Assembly: GCA_035687895.1 (NCBI GenBank)
Contig: DASRUE010000004.1
Coordinates: 1-12,860 of the forward strand
DNA: 12,860 bases
DNA from: JAERML01 sp035687895
GTDB lineage: Bacteria; Bacteroidota; Ignavibacteria; UBA10030; UBA6906
Direction: 5' to 3'
The position numbers and the translations under genes are program-made. The notes beneath the pieces were generated by a model that was not told where the DNA came from, did not search any database, and worked only from the letters and a program-made list of their open reading frames with translations. Shown here piece by piece: positions 6,667 to 12,860 of this stretch. Position 1 is the first letter of the stretch. Every line of letters begins with the position of its first letter.

Positions 6667-7722
6667 TTATCTTGAACTTACCCTCGCCACCCAGATGCCG
6701 TTCTCCAGCATTTGTTGCAGCTCGGCTGCTGCGGCAGCGGCCTCTTTCTCCGTTGCATACCTGCCAACGCGGACGCGGTGCCAAGTTTCACCTGAAATTA
6801 CCGCATCCTCAACGAATGCGCTGTACCCCGCCGCCGATAGTCTGCCTGCTTCTTCATCCGCCTTGGCCTGCGTCATCCACGCAGAGACCTGCACGGTGTA
6901 CCGTCCGCTTCCCGAAGGAATCGTGGGTTTTGGTTTCTCGGGAATCGGGAGAGGCGTTGGTGTTGGTGTGGGGGTCTCCACTCTTGCCGTTTCGGGCGGC
7001 GCTGTGACGACAGGTTCCGGAATTATCTCAGTGACAACAGGTGTCTTCTTTCCCCAGAGATGAATAACGCCGAAGTAGTTCAGCGCAACAGTCAAAATAC
7101 CAAGGATCAACACCGCAAGGACGACTTGCAGTAAGGCTGACGGACCTCGACCCTCGGTGGCAGTTTCACGGAGCCGCGGCGTTGGGGCAGTCGGTTCTCC
7201 CATTCCTTCCGGTTCCACCGGCTGCATCTCCTCCTCCATCCCCTCGTCCTTGAGATTCAGTTTGGGCATGAGTTTTTTCTCCTTCGTTGGTGTCGGGACT
7301 TTTGCAGCAGCGAGGTTCTTTTCATATTCTTCGATCGTTACATCACGATGGGTGTCAAGGATGCTCTCTTTCCCCACCTGGTCCACTCCGGCATCATACG
7401 GCGCCTCTTTCCCCTTGTACTCTTCCTCGCCGAACGCCGGAATCAAATCGTACTTGCCGACTACAAGATACTTCATTTCGCGGTATCGTTCGTTCACTTT
7501 GTCGGCAAGCTCCTGTTCGGGTTCGAAGAACGGCATACGACGGGCACGTTTGACACCTACCACTCGGGTGCCAAAGGTTCCGAAAGCTGGAATCTCCACC
7601 CGTTGCCCTTTTTGCAGGGCCGAGAGAAGATAGACATAGAACAAATGCGATACAGTTCCAATACTCGTTTCATCCGCCACACCTCGATCAACGCATTTCT
7701 TGAGAAGGTCTTCACGGTTCAT
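6667..7722 (-). CDS. Membrane-anchored HU-like / SPOR-domain fusion protein
   Basis: A 351-residue protein that appears to link the cytoplasm to peptidoglycan. Residues 1-80 form an HU/IHF-like domain: two N-terminal helices, then GQRVEIPAFGTFGTR (39-53, the HU G-x-x-V-x-I-x-x-F-G-T-F motif), then PFFEPEQELADKVN like the HU C-terminal helix. The long DNA-embracing beta-arm is nearly absent, replaced by a short basic VKRARR. Residues 95-193 are a charged, mostly acidic linker; 195-220 are a single transmembrane helix; 225-270 are a Pro/Thr-rich linker; 273-350 are a SPOR domain (RYTVQVSAWM at the start, WHRVRVGRY and an Ala-rich helix later), a fold known to bind denuded septal peptidoglycan. 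Topology would be HU-in, SPOR-out. Its ATG overlaps the stop of the upstream HU gene by 4 bases. Related HU (CCDC81-like) to SPOR fusions are known in Bacteroidota; the function here is inferred. Confidence 0.9.
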   Translation of the reverse strand: MNREDLLKKCVDRGVADETSIGTVSHLFYVYLLSALQKGQRVEIPAFGTFGTRVVGVKRARRMPFFEPEQELADKVNERYREMKYLVVGKYDLIPAFGEEEYKGKEAPYDAGVDQVGKESILDTHRDVTIEEYEKNLAAAKVPTPTKEKKLMPKLNLKDEGMEEEMQPVEPEGMGEPTAPTPRLRETATEGRGPSALLQVVLAVLILGILTVALNYFGVIHLWGKKTPVVTEIIPEPVVTAPPETARVETPTPTPTPLPIPEKPKPTIPSGSGRYTVQVSAWMTQAKADEEAGRLSAAGYSAFVEDAVISGETWHRVRVGRYATEKEAAAAAAELQQMLENGIWVARVSSR

Positions 7723-8000
7723 GTGGTCTTATTGCTCCATTCGATGAGCTCGCGTGATGGTGTAAAGGAGAGATAATCCTTGGGTGGAATGATGAATACT
7801 TCCTTGGTTTCGGTGTTGATCCCCTTACGGCCAGGCCGGTGTTCAATCAGAAACTCACCGAATTTGTCCAGGTCGAGCTCCCCTTGCGTGAGGATCTCTT
7901 CGCCCCATACTTCTGCAATTGTGTTGATGATCTCCCGGACGGTCTGCTTGGAAATACCGGCTCGCTCCGAGATCATGTTGATGAGTTCTTCTTGACTCAT
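7719..8000 (-). CDS. HU/IHF-family DNA-binding protein, divergent
   Basis: A 93-residue single-domain HU-like protein expected to bind and shape DNA as a dimer. The helical N-terminus MSQEELINMISERAGISKQT matches HU well, followed by LDLDKFGEF in place of the usual V-x-I-x-x-F-G-x-F, then the arm region and a C-terminal helix near SRELIEW. In the arm, the canonical RKGRNPQTG reads RKGINTETK: the Arg and the intercalating Pro of the RNP motif are replaced by Ile and Thr, so DNA kinking may be weak or different. The start fits the HU N-terminus although no clear ribosome-binding site is seen. It begins 19 bases after the beta-barrel gene and overlaps the HU-SPOR gene by 4 bases (ATGA), so the two HU-type proteins are probably made together and could form heterodimers. 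It is unlikely to be the main housekeeping HU. Confidence 0.88.
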   Translation of the reverse strand: MSQEELINMISERAGISKQTVREIINTIAEVWGEEILTQGELDLDKFGEFLIEHRPGRKGINTETKEVFIIPPKDYLSFTPSRELIEWSNKTT

Positions 8001-8019
8001 GGGGGATTGTGATGTCGTG

Positions 8020-9696
8020 TTACCAGGTGAAACTCATGCCCAGACTTACGGTCCGCGGCAGCCCTGCGTATCCTTCCCACCACACTTGTTTCTGATCCAG
8101 GAGATTCTGCACTGTGGCATTCACATTCCAACGGGGAACAAGCGCATACTCCGCCCTCACATCCCAGAGGGTGAATGTGGCTAGAGAGCGCTGTTCGTGC
8201 GTGTCAGCATACTGCTTACCAATCACTTGCATCGTTGTTCCGACTGTCAATCCGAACGCAAACCGATGCTGGTAGAGACCGCTGATAAGTAGCACCGGCA
8301 AGTACGGAACCGATTTGCTTGTGACAGAGTACCGGGTTGAGCGAACACTCGCGGAGGCGCCAAGGTTGTCCGAGTCGGTAATGTCGGCGTAGATATCAGC
8401 ATCCATGGAAATGATGCGAACGCTGCCTTCGTATTCGGAACTCCAGAGTCTGATCGCTGTTGGATCGACAAAAACCGGATAGTTGCGCGCCTCTTTGAAG
8501 TTCAGCGTTAGTTTCGTCCTCACAGTTGCCGCGGCATCCGCCTCGACACCAATGGAGAAACTGGTGAAGTATTCCTGATTGCGGACGGGAACGTCTGTCA
8601 TCAAGTAGGGATTGGATTCCATCATGGAAGAGAGCGTGTTCCGCTGTACGTACGGCTCGAACTTGGCGAATACAGTCAGCCAATGGGTTGCGTACCAGGA
8701 AATACCAAGACGCGGATACACACGTCCGACGCTCTTCGTGTCTGAACCACGGACGAGATAGAATCGGAGCCCGCCAAGGATATCCAGCTGGTCTGCAATC
8801 TGATACCTCGCGGAAAGACCTGTCTGCGTGAAAAACGGATCCCACGCCGCTGGCGGCGCGGAATAGAAATTCCTCCAGAGGCCCAGTTCGCCCTTCAATT
8901 CAAATTCCGCAAGGTTCCTTTCGGCAGCGAACTCAAACCCCACCGATGTCTCAGCGGTGCGGAGTGTGTCCTTGACCGTCGCGGTTCTGAGGTAGATGCC
9001 GGACGTGAACGTGAAGAGATCCTCGGTGTTGGAGTTGATCGATGCGTCTGCCATGAATCTTGTCACTGTCCGTTCCCTTAGTGGGGAAGAACTGCCGTAG
9101 AGGCGATACCCGTCGCCCTGCAGACCAACACTTCCATGAACCCGGCTTCCCGCCACAATGCCTGCATCATCCGGAAGATAGAATCCGCCGGAGAGAGAAC
9201 TGTGGCCAGAGCGAAAATCGGCGTTTGATGTATGACCCCCGCTCGATTTGTACCCCGCCTTCAGCAGAAAGTCCGAAGACCCGGACGTGCGTCCGAACCA
9301 ACCGTCAAAATATGGCGTGGCATATGAACCGTAACCGGCAAGTACTCTCCCGCTTACGCCGTCACCGATGTGCACAAAACCACCCTGTTCTTTCCCCGAG
9401 CCTTCCAACTGTATGCGCGTCGATTCACGCAAGCCAGGACCCGCATTGCGCGATGAGGCATCGAAAACCATTTGTTCATCAAGGGCGGTCTTGTCGAATT
9501 GCGGAAGTTGGATTGCCTCGTTGCCGGTGATAACAAACTCCGGAAGATCGATCTTTGGAAGTTCTCCTTTCGACGCCAACGAATCCACAGGCAGCGTGGT
9601 ATGCCTTCGTGGAGGTTCAGGTTTTTCTTGTGCATGCACCGGCTCAGAGCCTCCTCCCAGTATGAAGAAGGCGAAAAGAATCCAACACTGTTTCAT
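8020..9696 (-). CDS. Outer-membrane beta-barrel protein, TonB-dependent-receptor-like, without plug
   Basis: A 558-residue exported protein. A signal peptide occupies residues 1-22, with likely cleavage after VHA. A hydrophilic stretch follows and contains LPEFVITGNE (51-60), which resembles the TonB box placed at the N-terminus of TonB-dependent receptors (often LPEVVVTA-like). No plug-domain signature follows it; from about residue 100 on the sequence alternates amphipathic strands rich in aromatic residues, turns and Gly, typical of a barrel. The C-terminus, with NLLDQKQVWWEGYAGLPRTV and a last residue of Trp, matches the final strand of TonB-dependent receptors, recognised for outer-membrane insertion. 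A full receptor is usually over 650 residues, so the plug appears absent rather than the gene broken. Its ATG overlaps the stop of the TPR gene by 4 bases, with a GAGGG ribosome-binding site. The ligand is unknown; the TonB-like gene of the same operon is a possible partner. Confidence 0.85.
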   Translation of the reverse strand: MKQCWILFAFFILGGGSEPVHAQEKPEPPRRHTTLPVDSLASKGELPKIDLPEFVITGNEAIQLPQFDKTALDEQMVFDASSRNAGPGLRESTRIQLEGSGKEQGGFVHIGDGVSGRVLAGYGSYATPYFDGWFGRTSGSSDFLLKAGYKSSGGHTSNADFRSGHSSLSGGFYLPDDAGIVAGSRVHGSVGLQGDGYRLYGSSSPLRERTVTRFMADASINSNTEDLFTFTSGIYLRTATVKDTLRTAETSVGFEFAAERNLAEFELKGELGLWRNFYSAPPAAWDPFFTQTGLSARYQIADQLDILGGLRFYLVRGSDTKSVGRVYPRLGISWYATHWLTVFAKFEPYVQRNTLSSMMESNPYLMTDVPVRNQEYFTSFSIGVEADAAATVRTKLTLNFKEARNYPVFVDPTAIRLWSSEYEGSVRIISMDADIYADITDSDNLGASASVRSTRYSVTSKSVPYLPVLLISGLYQHRFAFGLTVGTTMQVIGKQYADTHEQRSLATFTLWDVRAEYALVPRWNVNATVQNLLDQKQVWWEGYAGLPRTVSLGMSFTW

Positions 9697-12695
9697 TGCA
9701 TTTCCCTCATCTTCTTGTCGGCCTCTTTTCCAAACTCATCTTCCTTATGCGACTTGAGAACAGCCTGGTAGGCCTCACGTGCCTTTCCCTTATCGGAAAC
9801 CTTTTCGTAGCATTCCCCCATTCGAAGGTATGCGCGCGCAATCCAGTCTTTTGCGGAAGGATAGACATACTTCACGCGTAGCAAAGCAGGTATGGCATCC
9901 TTATACTTTGCCTGCTGCTGGAGCGTTTCGCCGATCCTGAACTGCGCTTCTGCACCCACTTCATCCGTCCGGCGGGCCGACACCTCGGAGAACAGACCGA
10001 TGGCCTCCGCGAATTCTCCGCTGGCCTGTTTAATCAGCCCAAGACCAATCAGGCTCTTGTCGCCATACAATGACCCCCTCGCCTTCTCCGCAGCAGTTGC
10101 AAACTGCGCCTTGGCAGACTCAACGTCATGCGCGGCATAATGTGCTGCCCCGATCTCATATGCCGCCCTGGCAGCAGCCTCGGTCCCGGGAAACCGCTGG
10201 AGGAGCCTGTCAAATGTTGCGGCCGCCTCTCCGTACTTTTCCTGATCGGCAAGAAGGAGCCCGAGATCGAGCATTGCCGTTGGGGCAATCCGGCTGGAGG
10301 GGTAGTTGTTGATCACGTCATTGAACGATGTGATTGCTTCCTGAATCCTGTTGGTTGATGCGTACCCCTGCCCCATCCAATACCGCGCGTCCGCGGCCAG
10401 AGGACTCTTCGGGAATTTGCTGATGAAGTTTTGATACTCGGTAATAGCCCGGGCGTAATCCTTGCTGCTAAAGAACAGGTCCGCCTTCTTGAAATAGAGT
10501 TTGTCCGCCATGGGGCTTTGGGGGTTGTTTCGGACGAACTCGTCAATCACTTTGGCCGCCTCACCCTCGTTCCCCATCAGCACGTAACAATACTGTATGC
10601 CATTAATGGCCTCCGACGTGTACGGACTATTGGGGTAGCGCGAAACAACCTCGCGGTACGATGCAATAGCGGAGGTGTATTCCTTCAGATTGTAGTGTGC
10701 ATCGCCGATGCTGTAATAGGCACGCGGTGCCAGGTCGCTCTTTGGGTGTTGTTTGATGAGAGTTTGAAACTCCCTGGCCGCCACCTTGAAGTCCTTTTCC
10801 TGGAACCGAACCCATCCAATCCCGTAACGTGCATCGTCACAATACTCGGACTGCGGGAACTTCGTGATCAGTTGGTTAAATTCTTCAATTCCCTTGTCCG
10901 GCGCACCTCCGCGGATGTTTGCCTCTCCGAGCTGAAAATACGCGTAGTCGATCCCCTGGTCATTAGAGAACAATCGCACCGCTGATCGGTACACGCCGGC
11001 AGCTTTCTTGTAGTCTTTCATGGCAAAATAGGAATCGCCAAGGCGGAGATGTGCATCAAAGCCATATCTGCCTTTCGCATACTTCAACGTGATCTGTTCA
11101 AATGCTTTGGCCGCTGCGCCGTATTCTTTCAACCGGTAATTCGCCCACCCGAGTCCGTAAAGAGCGTCCACGTACTTGACACTCTTGGGGTAGGTGGTCA
11201 CGACCCTTTCGTAGTTCACGCTGGCATTCCTGAACTCCTCGATCTGGAAGCAGGACTCTCCCAGCCAGAAGTATGCCTCATCAATCCGTTTGTTTTTGGG
11301 ATAAGCCTTGGTAAATCGGGTGAAACCGTTTACGGCATCCTTGTATTGTTTCAACTTCGTGAGTGACCATGCCTCCTGGAACATTGCATCGGCAACAACA
11401 TCCTCGTTGGTTCCCTTTGCGGAGACCGCGGCAGCAAACGCCTTCCGCGCCTGGTCATATTCGCCCTGCGCAATGTACGACTCCCCCAGCATACGGTGCG
11501 ATTCTCCCAAAACATCGCTGCCTGGATGTTCCTTTGCCACGCGTGCAAAACTTGCCAAAGCCTTTGCATAATGTTTGTCTTCGTATTGCATCACCCCGAG
11601 CTCGAAGAGTGCATTGTCTGAAAAAGCACCGGATGGCCAGCGCGTAGGCACATCGGCGAGAGCCCGGAGTGCTTCCGGACGCTTTCCTGCCAGTTTCAAC
11701 GCCATCCCCTTGCGGAAAAGGGATGCGTGGGCAATGTCATCCGATCCCTCGGCCAACTCACCAAAGATACCCACGGCACGAGGATAGTTTGTCTCATTGA
11801 GAAACGTCCATGCCAGTGAATACTTTACATCCCTTTCAAGACGGTGACCAATGTATGTTTTTAGAAATGACTCGTACTGCCTGAGGGCGTTTGGATAATC
11901 TGAGAGATGATAGTAGGACTCACCGATGAGATACTCTGCTTCGCCACGTTCGTTCGCTTCTGCAATTTCGGGACGCGATTTCGATAGCGTTTCAATCGCC
12001 TTTTTGTAGTCTTTCATGAAGTACCAACACTCACCTATACGAACGCGGGCAGAAGATGCAAGTTCACTTTTGGGAAACCTCTCCAACAGCACTTGATAGC
12101 TCCGCATTCCTTTTGTGTATTCCCCTGAGCGGCCATGGGCCCAACCTGCTGAGTAGAGGGCATAGTCGGCCAGGCGGTTTCTCGGATAGCGGTCGTAGCA
12201 GAGCTGGTAGTAGTTGAGTGCCGAGGGAACGTCATCCATCTTGAAATGAGACTCGCCAAGCCAATACGCAGCCTCACCCGCGAGATCGCCGGTCGCGTAT
12301 TGATCCAGGACCTGCTGGAATCGGAGCGCCGCCTCGGCGTATTTCTTATTGTCGTAGTTGATCTCACCGAGACGAAAAAGGGCGTCGTCCCTCAAAGAGC
12401 TTTTTGGATACTCGCGGACAAACGACTCGAACCGTTGTCCTGCCGCCTTCAATTGTCCGAGACTAAAAAGACATTCCGCGGAAAGATAATGTGCATCAGC
12501 TCGCTTTGCGCTGCCAGGATACTTCTGAAGGAACCTGGTCAACTCATCAAACGCGAGTTGGTACTGCCCATCCTTGTGCAATCCGTATCCAAAGGCATAG
12601 TCTTGCTCTTCGGTAACCGATTGAATTTGCTGGGAGAACGCGACAGAAAGAAAGAGAAATGGAAGAAGTAGTATTCTGAGGCTGGTTCCCACCAT
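9693..12695 (-). CDS. Large periplasmic TPR-repeat protein (CpoB/YbgF-style repeats)
   Basis: A 1000-residue exported protein made almost entirely of tetratricopeptide repeats. Residues 1-21 form a signal peptide (RILLLPFLFLSVAF core, likely cleavage before QQ). By eye, 26 consecutive units of about 37 residues run from residue 31 to 989, each built as A-x-Y-x-L-G-x-x-Y, then YxxAxxxF, then a YPxS turn, like the TPR_6-type repeats of BamD and CpoB (YbgF). There is no lipobox, transmembrane helix or catalytic domain, so a soluble periplasmic scaffold is expected, either free or bound to the barrel protein whose gene overlaps it by 4 bases. It is first in the operon, behind a good promoter. In E. 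coli, CpoB links Tol-driven outer-membrane constriction with peptidoglycan synthesis; a similar role here is inferred from the ExbB/ExbD/TonB and SPOR neighbours. The start has only a weak ribosome-binding site, but no better start fits the signal peptide. Confidence 0.9.
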   Translation of the reverse strand: MVGTSLRILLLPFLFLSVAFSQQIQSVTEEQDYAFGYGLHKDGQYQLAFDELTRFLQKYPGSAKRADAHYLSAECLFSLGQLKAAGQRFESFVREYPKSSLRDDALFRLGEINYDNKKYAEAALRFQQVLDQYATGDLAGEAAYWLGESHFKMDDVPSALNYYQLCYDRYPRNRLADYALYSAGWAHGRSGEYTKGMRSYQVLLERFPKSELASSARVRIGECWYFMKDYKKAIETLSKSRPEIAEANERGEAEYLIGESYYHLSDYPNALRQYESFLKTYIGHRLERDVKYSLAWTFLNETNYPRAVGIFGELAEGSDDIAHASLFRKGMALKLAGKRPEALRALADVPTRWPSGAFSDNALFELGVMQYEDKHYAKALASFARVAKEHPGSDVLGESHRMLGESYIAQGEYDQARKAFAAAVSAKGTNEDVVADAMFQEAWSLTKLKQYKDAVNGFTRFTKAYPKNKRIDEAYFWLGESCFQIEEFRNASVNYERVVTTYPKSVKYVDALYGLGWANYRLKEYGAAAKAFEQITLKYAKGRYGFDAHLRLGDSYFAMKDYKKAAGVYRSAVRLFSNDQGIDYAYFQLGEANIRGGAPDKGIEEFNQLITKFPQSEYCDDARYGIGWVRFQEKDFKVAAREFQTLIKQHPKSDLAPRAYYSIGDAHYNLKEYTSAIASYREVVSRYPNSPYTSEAINGIQYCYVLMGNEGEAAKVIDEFVRNNPQSPMADKLYFKKADLFFSSKDYARAITEYQNFISKFPKSPLAADARYWMGQGYASTNRIQEAITSFNDVINNYPSSRIAPTAMLDLGLLLADQEKYGEAAATFDRLLQRFPGTEAAARAAYEIGAAHYAAHDVESAKAQFATAAEKARGSLYGDKSLIGLGLIKQASGEFAEAIGLFSEVSARRTDEVGAEAQFRIGETLQQQAKYKDAIPALLRVKYVYPSAKDWIARAYLRMGECYEKVSDKGKAREAYQAVLKSHKEDEFGKEADKKMREMQ
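9729..12605 (-). repeat. 26 tandem TPR-coding units of about 111 bases
   Basis: Within the TPR gene, successive segments of about 37 codons repeat the same pattern: an Ala/Tyr/Leu-Gly helix A, a Tyr-x-x-Ala helix B and a Tyr-Pro-x-Ser type turn. The units are nearly contiguous with no long insertions, and are clearly diverged at the DNA level, so this is an old protein repeat and not a recent tandem duplication. The count was made by eye and could be off by one. Confidence 0.75.
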
Positions 12696-12713
12696 AGGAC
12701 GCGCCTAGTACCC

Positions 12714-12726
12714 TTACTTAAAGTAA
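12714..12726. promoter_or_regulatory. 13-bp perfect palindrome in the operon leader
   Basis: TTACTT-A-AAGTAA is a perfect inverted repeat in the leader between the proposed promoter and the TPR start codon. An AAGTAAT copy also lies at 12781-12787, overlapping the proposed -35 region. The arrangement would suit an operator, but AT-rich palindromes of this length can arise by chance. Confidence 0.3.
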
Positions 12727-12753
12727 TCTATTAAATGCCTTCGCTATAGGCCT

Positions 12754-12782
12754 AATTTAGGTGTTGAGTGGTAAGAAGTCAA
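12754..12782 (-). promoter_or_regulatory. Putative promoter of the seven-gene TPR-to-tonB operon
   Basis: On the minus strand, TTGACT (12777-12782) is followed after exactly 17 bases by TAAATT (12754-12759): five of six and four of six matches to the sigma-70 boxes. The same bases also fit the Bacteroidota pattern fairly well (CTTG, about 20 bases, TAAATTAG versus TTTG and TAnnTTTG). Transcription would start near 12747, about 50 bases before the TPR gene. The remaining sequence out to 12860 shows no gene on either strand. Confidence 0.55.
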
Positions 12783-12860
12783 GTAATATTTTGAAATTTG
12801 GGTGAATTTGAGGGATGCCAAAGCTCGCTTCCACGGGCTCATTCCATTTGCATATTACCC

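Noticed and set aside
6950..6975. GT-rich short tandem pattern as a regulatory or phase-variable repeat
   Set aside because: It simply encodes the Pro-Thr linker of the HU-SPOR protein. The codons vary, and the repeat is too short and imperfect to suggest slippage control.

Overview
The window looks like a chromosomal segment of a Gram-negative bacterium with moderate GC, most likely from the Bacteroidota/Chlorobiota/Ignavibacteriota (FCB) side of the tree. This is inferred from gene style: an AlaRS with the GETGPCGPCSEIH signature, a membrane-anchored HU-SPOR protein, a roughly 1000-residue periplasmic TPR protein, and a promoter that fits both the sigma-70 and the Bacteroidota consensus. 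The phylum call is moderate confidence. No tRNA, rRNA, CRISPR array, insertion sequence or phage gene was seen.

Left block, + strand, 1-4717. Four closely spaced genes read rightward: the 3' part of alaS (its start lies outside the window), gmhA (sedoheptulose-7-phosphate isomerase), a polyprenyl-phosphate sugar phosphotransferase of the WcaJ/WbaP type, and a 100-residue three-helix membrane protein of unknown function. Gaps are 25, 18 and 2 bases. The last three suggest surface-polysaccharide synthesis (heptose precursor plus first lipid-linked sugar); alaS is a housekeeping neighbour.

Right block, - strand, 12695-4723. Seven genes read leftward with overlaps or gaps of at most 42 bases, so they are probably one operon of about 8 kb behind a promoter near 12754-12782. 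In transcription order they are: a secreted 26-unit TPR protein; an outer-membrane beta-barrel with a TonB-box-like motif but no plug domain; a small variant HU protein; a protein joining an HU-like head, one transmembrane helix and a periplasmic SPOR domain; ExbB/TolQ; ExbD/TolR; and a TonB/TolA-like transducer.

Taken together the right block encodes parts for every layer of the envelope: DNA (HU), a membrane-spanning link from the cytoplasm to peptidoglycan (HU-SPOR), a proton-driven inner-membrane motor (ExbB/ExbD/TonB), a periplasmic scaffold (TPR), and an outer-membrane barrel that might be a TonB partner. It resembles a non-canonical Tol-Pal-like system with an added nucleoid link, perhaps acting in cell constriction. 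The individual families are known; the combined function is my inference.

The two blocks converge, with stop codons only 5 bases apart (4717 and 4723) and a short hairpin between them. The right edge (12696-12860) holds the promoter region of the operon and no recognisable gene.
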